64,000 bases of DNA from positions 162,051 to 226,050 of the forward strand of contig NZ_KQ947986.1 of assembly GCF_001513975.1 (NCBI RefSeq), given 5' to 3'. Below the pieces are notes generated by a model, which had not been told where the DNA came from, did not search any database, and saw only the letters and a list, made by a program, of their open reading frames with translations. Source of the stretch: Streptomyces curacoi. GTDB taxonomy: Bacteria; Actinomycetota; Actinomycetes; Streptomycetales; Streptomycetaceae. The position numbers were made by a program, and so were the translations under genes. Position 1 is the first letter of the stretch. Each line of letters opens with the position of its first letter. Positions 1-9,023 of this stretch are shown one piece after another.

Positions 1-445
1 CTTTACAGTCCTCGATGTTGTCGTCGAACAGCCACGTCTCCTGCAGCGCGTCGGGCCAGCGCAGCCCGAGCAGGAGCTGGAGTGCGGTGAGGTGATGCCG
101 GTCGCTGACCGCTGCTGCCAGCCACGGGTGGCGGGTGACCATCTGCCGCCAGTCGGTGGGCACGCGTAGTTCCTGGCCGACTGCGTCCACCGCGGCGTGT
201 GCCGCCGCGTCCTGGTTAAGCGCCTGGTCGAGTGCACCCGGGAGCTGGTTGCGGGTCTGCCGCATGACGTGCCAGGGCACACCGTGCTCGGCTGCCAGAC
301 GGGTGAGAGTGAGTGGGTCCTGGGTGCAGACGTGGCGCAGCAGGAGGTCTTGTTGGCTCGTGGTGAGGTGGGTGAACCAGCTGTACAGCAGGGCAACCGC
401 AGGGTGGTGGGCGGGTGTCGCGGCATCGTGCCAGTAGATCTTCAT
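1..445 (-). CDS. Partial sigma region 4-like helix-turn-helix protein
   Basis: The reading frame opens at ATG 445 and stays open for 148 codons to the window edge, so the 3' end is missing. The N-terminus begins MKIYWHDAATP. Residues about 28-75 contain the pattern SQQDLLLRHV followed by LTLTRLAAEHGVPWHVMRQTRNQLPGAL, broken here for length as TLTRLAAEHGV then MRQTRNQL. This spacing resembles the sigma-70 region 4 helix-turn-helix, suggesting a DNA-binding or sigma-like protein. It lies downstream of dndE on the same strand, separated by about 600 bp, so it may belong to the same island but is unlikely to share the dnd transcript because a hairpin follows dndE. The exact family is not recognised. 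The uninterrupted frame and its codon use argue that it is a real gene. Confidence 0.55.
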   Translation of the reverse strand, partial: MKIYWHDAATPAHHPAVALLYSWFTHLTTSQQDLLLRHVCTQDPLTLTRLAAEHGVPWHVMRQTRNQLPGALDQALNQDAAAHAAVDAVGQELRVPTDWRQMVTRHPWLAAAVSDRHHLTALQLLLGLRWPDALQETWLFDDNIEDCK

Positions 446-1032
446 GCGCGCCGCACCGGTGCGGCGCAGCCGCCGGCCAACGCGCCGCGGCTCGATCGCG
501 TCCGTGTCCCGGCCTGCGGATGCGGTGACGCTGCGGCCCGGGCGCGGGCTGCATGCGGATCGGGGCGAAGGTTGGGCATTGGTGCTGGTTCCGGTCCCTG
601 CTGTCGAGCGGCTGCGTACACCCCGCTGCGAGGCGGAGTGGAAGGTATTCGGTGCCACTCGAGCTGCCCCGTGGGGCAGGTGCCGCCACGGGGCGCTGCC
701 GTGCGGTCGAACGTCCCCCTGCCCTATAAGACACCCGACTCCCGCCGAAGTTGTACAGCAGGACAGGCTTTTTTCAGCCAGGCCTGTGGCCGCGACGCGG
801 CGTCCCGTAGGCAGTGCCGCTACCGTCCGGTCACCGGGTGCGGCGGTGGGCCGCCGCACCGCGGGGTATCCGTCCGCAGCTACCGGCAGGCCAGGTATGC
901 CCGCAAGCGGGCGTCGTCGGGTTTCTTCCCCCTCCGACGCCAGCCTCCACCGGGATGGGCAGGCCCCCGGCCTAGCCTGGCGGCATGGCTGGGGCGCCGT
1001 GTTTCACCGTTGAAAGTCTGCGCCGGCCAGCA
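446..1032. other. Intergenic region with no convincing gene
   Basis: About 590 bp separate dndE from the partial gene at the left edge. Open frames exist on both strands, but their translations are Arg/Pro/Ala-rich without recognisable motifs and look like high-GC shadows. No tRNA or clear repeat was seen. The promoter of the left-edge gene must lie here, but no convincing -35/-10 pair was identified. Confidence 0.5.
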
Positions 1033-1049
1033 CCCGCCGGTCAGGCGGG
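1033..1049 (-). terminator. Hairpin at the end of dndE
   Basis: A perfect 6-bp stem (CCCGCC / GGCGGG) with a 5-nt loop spans the dndE stop codon. A stem without a U-tract is usual for high-GC actinobacterial terminators. It would end the dndBCDE transcript. Confidence 0.5.
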
Positions 1050-1421
1050 GATGACGGTGCGGACCATTCCTTCGGCCGTGGCCATCTCCTTGTCCGCTCC
1101 CAAGTAGCCGATGCCGCGGTGAAGGTGCACCGTCAGCATGCGGGCGACGTTCTCGTCCGAAGGGTCCTCTCCGATCGCCACGCAGCGCTGCTTGAGCAGG
1201 GCCAGGTAGATGTCGCCGTGCTGACCGGCGAAGGTCTTCCAGGTCATCTCCACGTTGGAGTCGGTGACGATGTCCTTGACCAACGGGGTAGACGGGTCTT
1301 TGAGGGAGAGCATCAGCGCCCAGCGGCACAGCACGTTCCACTGGGTGATGCCGGTGGTGCGCTTGAGGTAAGTCAGGCGGTCCTTGGCCGGCTGCGAGAG
1401 GCGGACGGTGTCAACGGACAT
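1041..1421 (-). CDS. dndE: DNA phosphorothioation protein DndE
   Basis: This 126-residue protein belongs to the DndE family, a small protein of the phosphorothioate modification complex that binds nicked DNA in characterised systems. The N-terminal RLSQPAKDRLTYLKR segment and the C-terminal GYLGADKE motif are family hallmarks. I chose the ATG at 1421, not the upstream start at 1460, because it gives the usual length and is preceded by GGAG six bases away. The gene overlaps the end of dndD by 11 bp, indicating translational coupling. It is the last gene of the dndBCDE operon and is followed by a hairpin. Confidence 0.93.
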   Translation of the reverse strand: MSVDTVRLSQPAKDRLTYLKRTTGITQWNVLCRWALMLSLKDPSTPLVKDIVTDSNVEMTWKTFAGQHGDIYLALLKQRCVAIGEDPSDENVARMLTVHLHRGIGYLGADKEMATAEGMVRTVIPA

Positions 1422-3438
1422 GCGGGGCTCCCTCACTCCACCAGTAACCCTCGACGACACTGGTGGTGAACTCGGTGTCGTCGTGGACCAGAGTGTAGGT
1501 ATGGGCGACGGACTTCTTCAGGCGGCCCAGCAGGTGTTCGTCGATCTCTTCGTCGGTCGACAGCAGCAGGACCTGGTCACTGGCGTGGGGGAAGTAGCGG
1601 TCGACGAGGTGCTCGCGGTGGCGGGAGTCGAGCCGCCCCAGGGGGGTGTCGATGACACTGGGCAGCCGGTTTCCGGCGACCCGCATCAGTCCCCAGAGCA
1701 AGGATACGGCCAGCAGTTGGCGTTCGCCGGCGCTCAGGCGGGCGGGGTCGATCCGCTCGCCGTCAGTGTCGGTGAGGGTAAGGGTGAACTTGTCCGTATC
1801 GATACGCAGATCCTGGACGAGCCCCTGCTTGCGCATGAGCATCTTGAAACTCTGCAGTACGGCCACTTCGAGCCGGCTGATGTGCCGCTTGAGGAGGGCA
1901 GAGCCGAAACGCTCGAGGGTGTCGCGGGCTTTCTCCGAGTACTTGATGATGCGTTCGACTTCTTCTGCCTTGACCTTGGTTCGCACGAACTCGTCATGAG
2001 CCCGCTTCAGCAGGGTGGTGACGTGTTCGCGGCGCCGTTTAAGCTCCTCCAGGCGGATGGCGGCGCGTTCGTGGTCGGCCCGGCGCTGGGCCACAACGAC
2101 CAGTTGTTCTTCACGGGCATGCTGGAGGGCTTCGACCTTGTGCTGGGCGGGCACGCCGGCCAGCTGGCGGTCGAGCTGATCCAGCTGCTCAGTGAGTTCG
2201 GCAGCTGCGCTCAGCAGGTGGTGACTGCGGCGGGTGTCGCGCTCGAGAAGTTCCTCAAGGATGGTGAGCTGGGTCAGCGCATCGTGCGGCAGCTGCAGAT
2301 CGACCTCGAGCTGCGCGGCGGTCGCGCGGCTGGCGCGGTCTGCTTCCAGCTGCGCGAGCAGTCTTTCCCGCTCGGTTTCGGACAGCAGCTCAAGCAGCCA
2401 GGTGTCGCGCTCCTGCAGCACCTGAAGAACCTGCGCCGACTGCTGGGCCTGCTGTTCCCTGGCGGCTTGGGCGCGAAGGTCCGCAAGCAGGGGGGTGACC
2501 ATGAGCAGCGGCAGCGGGCCGGCGGCGAGCTGGACCAGGTCGGCACGTACCTGGTCCAGCTCGCCGGCGACCTGCTTGCGTTTGTTTTCCAGCTCTACCC
2601 GCCGGGTGAACAGGTGGCCGCCTTCTTTGGCGAAGGCTTCTTCCAGGCTCTCCAGCTTGCGCTGTGCCTTGCCCAGGTCGGTGTTGGCCTGGGCGAGTTC
2701 CTGGTGAGCGACGTCGTAGGCGTTTTTGACCTCCTCACGCTCGCGCTCCTGGGCGCGGATGTTGTCCAGGAGGTGCTGTTCCTCCTCCGACAGCTTCTGC
2801 CGCCGCTGCAGCGCCAGCAGGTCGGTGCGCAGCTGCTGGACGGTGCTGACGCCGAGCAGGGAGTGCACGGCGGATTCGATCACGGATGCGGCGCGCTCGG
2901 GGTCAGCGAGGGATTCGATTTTCTCGCCGTCGAAGAAGGCGAGTGAGGCGATCTCCAGCGGCAGCAGGGACTCAACGTGGTCGGCCCAGCCCTCGCTCAG
3001 CAGTCGGTTGAACCTGGCCTCGGGCTTCGGGGTACGGCCTTGGGGGGCGCGTTCGCCGTAGTTTTCGTCGACGTAGACGTTGAGGAACTCTTTGAGGGTT
3101 TTTCCGCTGGTGTGCCAGCTGCGGACGACGCGGTAGTAGTGTTCCTGGCCGCCGGAAAGGACGGTGAACTCCAGCGTGACGGCGGAGCCGCGGGCGGGGT
3201 CTGCCTGGCGGTTGATACTTTCACGCAGATAGGTCTCATACGTCTTGGTGCCACGACCGCTACAGCGGGCGCGGTTGCCGTAGAGCGCCAGCTGGATGGC
3301 GTCGAGCAGGGTCGTCTTGCCGCACCCGTTAAGCCCGCCGATCAGGATAACCGGCTTGTTCTTCTTCGGGGTGAGGTTCAGCGACTGCTTTCCGCGGTAG
3401 GCCCCGAATTCTTCGAGGGTGATCTTACGCAGGAGCAT
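1411..3438 (-). CDS. dndD: DNA phosphorothioation ATPase DndD
   Basis: DndD is an SMC/RecN-like ATPase of the phosphorothioation complex, thought to supply energy or nick DNA for sulfur insertion. In this 675-residue protein the Walker A motif GGLNGCGKTT lies at residues 34-43. A long Glu/Gln/Leu/Arg-rich coiled-coil region spans roughly 215-480. The ABC signature LSAGERQ is at 568-574, and the Walker B region IDTPLGRLD is at 596-604. The length is normal for the family. Its start overlaps the dndC stop by 14 bp and its end overlaps dndE by 11 bp, so three proteins are made from tightly coupled frames. I see no disruption of the key motifs. Confidence 0.95.
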   Translation of the reverse strand: MLLRKITLEEFGAYRGKQSLNLTPKKNKPVILIGGLNGCGKTTLLDAIQLALYGNRARCSGRGTKTYETYLRESINRQADPARGSAVTLEFTVLSGGQEHYYRVVRSWHTSGKTLKEFLNVYVDENYGERAPQGRTPKPEARFNRLLSEGWADHVESLLPLEIASLAFFDGEKIESLADPERAASVIESAVHSLLGVSTVQQLRTDLLALQRRQKLSEEEQHLLDNIRAQEREREEVKNAYDVAHQELAQANTDLGKAQRKLESLEEAFAKEGGHLFTRRVELENKRKQVAGELDQVRADLVQLAAGPLPLLMVTPLLADLRAQAAREQQAQQSAQVLQVLQERDTWLLELLSETERERLLAQLEADRASRATAAQLEVDLQLPHDALTQLTILEELLERDTRRSHHLLSAAAELTEQLDQLDRQLAGVPAQHKVEALQHAREEQLVVVAQRRADHERAAIRLEELKRRREHVTTLLKRAHDEFVRTKVKAEEVERIIKYSEKARDTLERFGSALLKRHISRLEVAVLQSFKMLMRKQGLVQDLRIDTDKFTLTLTDTDGERIDPARLSAGERQLLAVSLLWGLMRVAGNRLPSVIDTPLGRLDSRHREHLVDRYFPHASDQVLLLSTDEEIDEHLLGRLKKSVAHTYTLVHDDTEFTTSVVEGYWWSEGAPHVR

Positions 3439-5005
3439 CGAGTTCGTTTTCGTCGTCGAAGGTCAGGTTCTCGGCGATGTCGTCCCGCCACTGCTTCTTG
3501 CGGGCAGCGAATTCCACCGCGTCCTCATGGCTGTCGTAGTAACCCTTTTGCACGGCCTTCTCCAGTGCCTGGAAAAGTCCGGAGCGGCGGGCCATGGTGC
3601 GGTACTTGCGCTCGACGGCCAGGAGTTCGCGCACCATGTAATAGTGCAGGTCGTCGCCGTCGCAGACCTCTTTGAGCACGTCCATCTCGTCAGAGCCCAT
3701 GACGAGTTGCTCGTCGAGCGGTCCGCCGGGGAATGCCTCCCCCGTGGCCTGCTGGTAGATCCGCGGAACGCTGTCTTCGACCTCGTGCTTGTCGAACACC
3801 CAGATGCGGCGGATCTCGTGGAGTTCGTCGAGGGTGATCAGTTCGATGTTCTGGACGTGTTCGGGAGCGTGCGCACGGATCCAGGTCTGGGCCTCCAGCA
3901 GGTCCTGCAGCCACTGCTCGCGGTAGGACTGAAGGTAGGGGCCGTGGATGGCGTCGTCCTTGAACAGCATCACGGAGCCGTTCATCCGGCGGAAGTCCCG
4001 GGCGGGCTTGTCTGGGCGAGGGTCGCCCGGCTTGCGGTTCGGCGGGATGTCCTCATCGCCCTCCTTGTAGTGGCCGAAGGGGGCATCCAGCTTGTTGCGC
4101 AGGTCCAGCAGCGGGAGCATCCACTCCTTCTCCTCATCGTTCTGGATCATCGCGGACATGGATTTGTCCTCTTCGACGAGGGTGCAGGTCCAGCAGCCGA
4201 AGCGGCTGGAACCGCAGGAGGGGGTGGTGGAGTCCACCACCAGCGGGCACTCGCCGTCGCCGGAGGCACCCTGGTACATGGTGAGCAGGTCGTGGTTGTT
4301 GTAGCCCCAGGGGTTTTGGACCTGCATCAAAAATTCCCACACGTCGTCGTTGGTCCAGTCCTCGACGGGACTGTAGACGAGGGAGTTGGGCAGGTTGGCG
4401 TTGGGCGAGAGACGGTCGCGCACGCGGCGTTTCTCGTGCTTTTCCATGGCCCGGGCCCGGGCCTGGCTTTCCGCCTTACGGATCCCCAACACCATGATCG
4501 CTTCGCCGTGTGCGGCGACCACGCTGCGGATGAAGGAGTTCGACGGCTTGATCTTCAGCCGTTCGGTGCACCAGCGGAACTTCGGCCGCGGGGCGGGGTA
4601 GCCGCGGCCGATCAGGTTGACCCAGAAGGAGTCCTTGATCTGCGGGGTGAGCCGGTGCGGCTCGATCGGCAGCTCCTGTGCGCGGGCGGCGTCCGCCATG
4701 GTCTTGAGCGAGGTGGACACCCAGGCGGCCACGACGGGGTTTTCCACCAGGGTGTCGGTGCTGATGACGTGCACGGTCTTGGTGCGCTGCTGCGGCGGCA
4801 GGCTTGCCAGCGCCAACCACACCAGCTGCAGGACGGCGGTGGAGTCCTTGCCGCCACTGTATCCGATGACCCAGGGCACCTGGTCGGCGGTGTACAGCTC
4901 GCGGATCTCGTCCGTCAGCTGCTCGGTCACCTCGTCCAGCGAGCGGCCGTTGAAGGGCTTGCGCCGCACGGGGGTGAGTCCGAGGTTGAGGGGGATGGTG
5001 CTCAT
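3425..5005 (-). CDS. dndC: Phosphorothioation sulfurtransferase DndC
   Basis: DndC is a PAPS-reductase-like, ATP-pyrophosphatase-fold enzyme that activates the DNA backbone and carries an iron-sulfur cluster loaded by DndA. The 526-residue protein has the PP-loop SGGKDST at residues 50-56. A conserved WCTERLKI segment contains C146. A cluster of cysteines follows at C253, C264, C271 and C274 (in GECP and CGSSRFGCWTC), matching the family's 4Fe-4S ligand region. The ATG at 5005 overlaps the dndB stop in an ATGA arrangement. The longer frame upstream is Arg-rich and belongs to the dndB region, so it is not part of this protein. All expected motifs are intact. Confidence 0.95.
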   Translation of the reverse strand: MSTIPLNLGLTPVRRKPFNGRSLDEVTEQLTDEIRELYTADQVPWVIGYSGGKDSTAVLQLVWLALASLPPQQRTKTVHVISTDTLVENPVVAAWVSTSLKTMADAARAQELPIEPHRLTPQIKDSFWVNLIGRGYPAPRPKFRWCTERLKIKPSNSFIRSVVAAHGEAIMVLGIRKAESQARARAMEKHEKRRVRDRLSPNANLPNSLVYSPVEDWTNDDVWEFLMQVQNPWGYNNHDLLTMYQGASGDGECPLVVDSTTPSCGSSRFGCWTCTLVEEDKSMSAMIQNDEEKEWMLPLLDLRNKLDAPFGHYKEGDEDIPPNRKPGDPRPDKPARDFRRMNGSVMLFKDDAIHGPYLQSYREQWLQDLLEAQTWIRAHAPEHVQNIELITLDELHEIRRIWVFDKHEVEDSVPRIYQQATGEAFPGGPLDEQLVMGSDEMDVLKEVCDGDDLHYYMVRELLAVERKYRTMARRSGLFQALEKAVQKGYYDSHEDAVEFAARKKQWRDDIAENLTFDDENELDAPA

Positions 5006-6141
5006 GCATCGCCTCGCAGGTATGCGTCTTCGACACGCTGCTCCTCGGGGCTGAGGGGCAGCCCGAGATGCTGACGCAGGTAATTTACGGTGAGTGTCAC
5101 GTTTTGATGGCTTTTGGAGACGCGGCCTCCGACGATGGCCCGTCCCTCCCAGTCCGCGTTCGCCCGGGACCAGTTCACGTCCTTCAGGGGCGCGATGCGC
5201 TTGTTCCACTTCGCAGCGCTGGTGGTCTCACGCAGGATCGTGTTGGCGACCCGACCCAGGGCGTGTAGGGCGATGCCGTGGCTGTGGATGAAGTCCCGGC
5301 GCATTTCCTGCGCGGACAGCTGCCGTGAGCGCACCTGCTCCCACTCGGGCAGCAGGCGGTCGGCGGCCTCCCAGAACGCGCGCGCCAGGCTGGTGGCCTC
5401 GTCCTGGTTCAGCTCCAGCCCCTGCAGCAGCGCCTGGTTGCCGTAGTACAGGGCGCTGAGGGTGAACATCTTGCGCGAGCGGGCGGAAAGGGTGCTCTTC
5501 TCCATCTCCACGAAGCCCTTGAAGACAGCCGAATGCTCGGTGAGCGCACGGGCGATCTGGGCGTTGGGGTCGCGGTGGTCGTACAGGACACCGATGGAGC
5601 GGGCCGGGCGGACCGCATGCCGGTTGAGATCGGCGAACATCTGCTGGGAGCGGGCGAGTCCGGCGTCACAGAAGAAGACGACGGCGATCGTCTCGTCGCC
5701 CAGGTCCGGGTTTTCCTTCAGGGCGAGCTCGATGGCGGCGCGGCGGTGCTGCCCGTCATTGATCAAAAAGCGTGCGTCCATCGGGATGCGCAGCTGCCCG
5801 GTGCGGTGGGCCACACCCTCGCCGCCCTGGCTTTCGAAGATCATGTCCCCGTCCACCGAGGCGGTCAGGGCGCTGAAGACGTAGTCGTCGGGGTTATCCA
5901 GGATGTAGCGGGCGAGCGCCGGCAGGCGCCCCTTGTTCAGCACACGCTGGGCCCGCAGCTCCGCCGAAAGATCATCTTCGTCGAAGAGGAAGATCTTCGG
6001 GATGAGCCGGAGCGGGCACATCGACGCGTAGAACTCCCGCCCAGCCTGCACCCCCCGGATCGCCGGGAAGGTGTATTCGAATCCTGTTGAGGCACGCGGG
6101 ACCACCCGCCCCGCGGCTCTGCTCGCCGCCTCCGTCTTCAC
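5002..6141 (-). CDS. dndB: Phosphorothioation regulator DndB (DGQHR family)
   Basis: DndB is a DGQHR-domain protein. In Salmonella it represses the dnd operon and influences modification density, but it is not strictly required for modification. Here the diagnostic DGQHRRAAI motif lies about 130 residues into the protein, preceded by FLIN. A YTFPAIRG segment near the N-terminus is also typical. The frame is open up to a TTG at 6159, but that codon lies inside an ACGTACGT repeat. The GTG at 6141 sits about 7 nt below a TACAGT (TANNNT) -10-like box at 6149-6154, so a leaderless start there is the best guess, giving 379 residues. A GTG at 6105 is also possible. It heads the dndBCDE operon. Confidence 0.9.
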   Translation of the reverse strand: MKTEAASRAAGRVVPRASTGFEYTFPAIRGVQAGREFYASMCPLRLIPKIFLFDEDDLSAELRAQRVLNKGRLPALARYILDNPDDYVFSALTASVDGDMIFESQGGEGVAHRTGQLRIPMDARFLINDGQHRRAAIELALKENPDLGDETIAVVFFCDAGLARSQQMFADLNRHAVRPARSIGVLYDHRDPNAQIARALTEHSAVFKGFVEMEKSTLSARSRKMFTLSALYYGNQALLQGLELNQDEATSLARAFWEAADRLLPEWEQVRSRQLSAQEMRRDFIHSHGIALHALGRVANTILRETTSAAKWNKRIAPLKDVNWSRANADWEGRAIVGGRVSKSHQNVTLTVNYLRQHLGLPLSPEEQRVEDAYLRGDA

Positions 6142-6157
6142 CCGTGAACTGTAGCGC

Positions 6158-6247
6158 AACGTACGTCTCCCATAAAACGTACGTCACCTCTTCACCGACG
6201 TACTCAACCCGCCAGGTAACGTACGGACCGGTGCAGCACCGTACTCC
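6158..6247. promoter_or_regulatory. ACGTAC repeat array in the dndB control region
   Basis: AACGTACGTC occurs twice (6158-6167 and 6176-6185), followed by GACGTACTC (6197-6205), AACGTACGGA (6218-6227) and a weaker ACCGTACTCC (6238-6247). The common cores are spaced 18, 21, 21 and 20 bp, about two helical turns. An inverted copy, GTACGTT, lies at 6371-6377 next to a TTGACG (6384-6389) upstream of dndA. DndB of Salmonella recognises a TACG/CGTA-type palindrome, so autoregulation by DndB is a reasonable inference. The binding protein here is not proven. Confidence 0.6.
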
Positions 6248-6428
6248 TGCGACGGAGCCCAACGCGGGGGCAGAGGAGGGAAGATGAGACGTGTGCGCGC
6301 CGCTCAGCATGCCTGAGGGGCATACCTGGGCGTTGCCGGAGGGGTGCGTCGCACTCCGTCTCGTCGGCGTGTACGTTAAGCACTTGACGTGCTGGGTGGA
6401 CGGACGGCTCTGAGGCGGGTGAGCGCTC

Positions 6429-7574
6429 ATGGTGGCGTATCTGGATGCGGCGGCGACGACCCGGGTGGACCCGCGGGTCGCCGACGTCGTGCTGCACTGG
6501 ATGACCGAGGAGTTCGGCAACGCCGGCAGCCGCACCCACGAATACGGTGCCCGCGCCAAGAAGGCGGTGCAGCAGGCGCGTGCCTTCATCGCCCGCACGG
6601 TCAGCGCCAAGACGGAAGAAGTGATCTTCACCAGCGGGGCGACGGAGTCCAACAACATCGCTCTGCTCGGGCTGGCGCCGCACGGCGAGCGCACGGGACG
6701 CAAGCACATCATCACCTCCGCCATCGAGCACAAGGCGGTGCTCGAGCCACTGACCCATCTGCGCGATGCCCGCGGTTTCGATGTCGACTTCATCTCCCCC
6801 GGCCCCAGCGGCCGCATCACGACCGACGCGGTGCTGGAGCGGCTGCGCCCGGACACCCTGGCGGTGTCACTGATGCACGTCAACAACGAGACCGGCGTCA
6901 TCCAGCCGGTCGCTGAGCTCGCCGAGAAGCTCCGGGCCACGCCCACCTACCTACACGTCGACGCCGCCCAGGGCTACGGCAAGGTTCCTGCCGACCTGAC
7001 GGCCCCCATCGACCTGATCAGCATCTCCGGCCACAAGATCGGCGGGCCGAAGGGCGTCGGCGCGCTCGTCACCCGCCGACGGGGATGGGACAAGGCGCCG
7101 CTGGAGCCGATCATGTTCGGCGGCGGGCAGGAGCGCAAGCTGCGCCCCGGCACCCTCGCGGTGCCTTTGATCATGGGCCTGTACGAGGCCGCAAAACTCT
7201 TCGCCGAGAGCCGGAAGACATGGGAGCGCCAGGCGAGGGCAATGCGCGAGCGGATCCTTGCCGCGCTCGGCACGACCCGTTTCCACCTCAACGGAGACCC
7301 CGAGCACAGCGTCCCCCACATCCTCAACATCAGCTTCGACGACCTCAATGCCGAAGCGCTCATCGTCCGGCTCAAGGATCAGGTCGCCGTCGCCACCGGC
7401 TCCGCCTGCACCAGCGCCTCCTACACTCCCAGCCACGTCCTTCAGGCCATGGGCCTGGACGACGCCGTGGCCGCCAACGGTCTGCGCCTTTCCTGGTTCC
7501 CACCGCAGACGGCCGACTTCGACCCCTTCCCGCTCGCCGAGACCATCGCCCGCATGCAGCCGGCAGCGAGGTGA
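6429..7574 (+). CDS. dndA: Cysteine desulfurase DndA
   Basis: DndA is a PLP-dependent NifS/IscS-like enzyme that takes sulfur from L-cysteine and delivers it to DndC. The 381-residue protein has the PLP lysine in SGHKIGGPKG (K203). The persulfide cysteine is in ATGSACTSASY (C327), at the position known for Streptomyces lividans DndA. The ATG at 6429 is preceded by a purine-rich stretch (GAGG near 6412); a GTG at 6432 is a close alternative. It is transcribed away from dndBCDE, the classical Streptomyces layout. Its TGA (7572-7574) directly abuts the stop of the convergent methyltransferase gene. Confidence 0.95.
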   Translation: MVAYLDAAATTRVDPRVADVVLHWMTEEFGNAGSRTHEYGARAKKAVQQARAFIARTVSAKTEEVIFTSGATESNNIALLGLAPHGERTGRKHIITSAIEHKAVLEPLTHLRDARGFDVDFISPGPSGRITTDAVLERLRPDTLAVSLMHVNNETGVIQPVAELAEKLRATPTYLHVDAAQGYGKVPADLTAPIDLISISGHKIGGPKGVGALVTRRRGWDKAPLEPIMFGGGQERKLRPGTLAVPLIMGLYEAAKLFAESRKTWERQARAMRERILAALGTTRFHLNGDPEHSVPHILNISFDDLNAEALIVRLKDQVAVATGSACTSASYTPSHVLQAMGLDDAVAANGLRLSWFPPQTADFDPFPLAETIARMQPAAR

Positions 7575-9023
7575 TCACTCCGGGCCACCGGGGCGGCGCA
7601 CCAGACGGTGCCCGCGCAGCTGCCGGCCGCACCGGGCCAGTTCTGCCTCCCAGCCCACCTCCGTGCCGATCAGATGCGGGTGCTCATACAGACCTGCCCG
7701 CACCTCCGCCTCGGTCAGCCGCCGGTAGCGGGCTGCATCCGCATCATCCGCGGCCAGGAACTCGTGCTTGCGGTGCAGCAGCGGCCGGTTGGAAGAGCCC
7801 GCATACGACAGGTGCGACGCCTCCAGGGTGTGCAGGTCCACCAGATAGGAGGAGGCCAGACGCGGATGCGGGTCGGTATCGAAGTCGGGGTAGTCAAGCC
7901 ACGACACCGCCCGCCCCCGGTGCTTGAGCTTCGCCACCGTCCACTTCGCCGGCCGCCCCGCAGCGATCGACGCGCAGTGCTCATACAGCCGCAGCACCGT
8001 CGGGATCCGCTCAAGCGCCCGGCGGTGCACGTACAGTGCCGTCGGCGTCAGCTTGCCGGCCGCGGAGGCATGCATCGCGCCTCGGACATAGGCGTCGTCG
8101 CGCAGCTTCAGCAGCAGCCGGTCCGCCCGCTGGCACGCCTCCTTGTAGGATCGGAAAAAGGAGCGCACATCCTGCTGCAGTGCCACCGGCAGACCGGCAA
8201 AGGGACCGCGGCCGTGGAAGAGCTGCACCGCCAGATACAGCAGGGCGTTCAGGGTCGAACGCCGGGCGCCCTCCGTCATCCGCCCGGTATCCGCACCGTC
8301 CCGTACCAGACGAGTCAGCTCCACGGGCTTGAGATGCGCCAGCATCTGCGCCACCTCCGGCGGCATCTCTTCGATCAGCGGAAGCCTGCCCCGCCGTTCA
8401 CAGAAATCGACCAGTGCGCTCACCGCCGTAGCGGTGTCCTGCGACGCCAGCCACTGTGTATCCGGCACCACCCGGTGCGCCAGGTAGTCCAGGCGGGCAC
8501 GGTCGTCCTTGAACGCATACACCACCCCCGGCGCCGCAGACACCACGCGGACACCGGTCGCCTGCTGCACGTACTCCCGCAGCTCGCCGGCACCATACAG
8601 GTGCTGGAACGTCTGCCGAGTGGTCAGCAGCCCGTCGCCGAACTCCTCGCCACGGACCTTCGACCTCTCCCACGTCAGCCGCGCGGACACCACCAGCAGC
8701 GTCGAGGCCAGCTCCCACGCCCGCACCAGCGTGCGACGGCGCTCCGCCGGATCCTCGATCACATTCAGTACATACGTCAGCAGCACCACATCGCTGGCCC
8801 GGGGCTGCGGCTCGGGACAGTAGAAGGGATCCCAGCCCGCCACCTGGCACTCCAGCCGCTGAAGCGCCCGCACGTCGTCGCCACGCCCGCAGCCGTAGTC
8901 CAGCACCGTACGACCGGACAGCAGCTGCCGATCCGCCAGCGCCTGCCGCGCCGGCAGCGACAGCACCGCCCGGCCGATCGCCGTCCGACGCCGCTCGCTG
9001 CCCCACACCCGCTCCATCGCCAC
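7575..9023 (-). CDS. DNA phosphorothioation-associated methyltransferase
   Basis: This 482-residue protein has a SAM-binding motif I, VLDYGCGRGDD (residues 40-50), and a motif like LLTYVLNVIEDP. It matches the family seen beside dnd operons and named DNA phosphorothioation-associated putative methyltransferase. Its substrate is not established. The remaining ~300 residues carry Arg/Leu-rich helices and a conserved-looking YVHRRALERIPTVLRLYEHCA segment with no assigned fold. The start is GTG 9023 or ATG 9017; neither has a strong ribosome binding site. It is convergent with dndA and shares the TGATCA at their stops with no intergenic base. It may add a second modification layer or mark self DNA, but that is inference. 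Confidence 0.85.
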   Translation of the reverse strand: MAMERVWGSERRRTAIGRAVLSLPARQALADRQLLSGRTVLDYGCGRGDDVRALQRLECQVAGWDPFYCPEPQPRASDVVLLTYVLNVIEDPAERRRTLVRAWELASTLLVVSARLTWERSKVRGEEFGDGLLTTRQTFQHLYGAGELREYVQQATGVRVVSAAPGVVYAFKDDRARLDYLAHRVVPDTQWLASQDTATAVSALVDFCERRGRLPLIEEMPPEVAQMLAHLKPVELTRLVRDGADTGRMTEGARRSTLNALLYLAVQLFHGRGPFAGLPVALQQDVRSFFRSYKEACQRADRLLLKLRDDAYVRGAMHASAAGKLTPTALYVHRRALERIPTVLRLYEHCASIAAGRPAKWTVAKLKHRGRAVSWLDYPDFDTDPHPRLASSYLVDLHTLEASHLSYAGSSNRPLLHRKHEFLAADDADAARYRRLTEAEVRAGLYEHPHLIGTEVGWEAELARCGRQLRGHRLVRRPGGPE

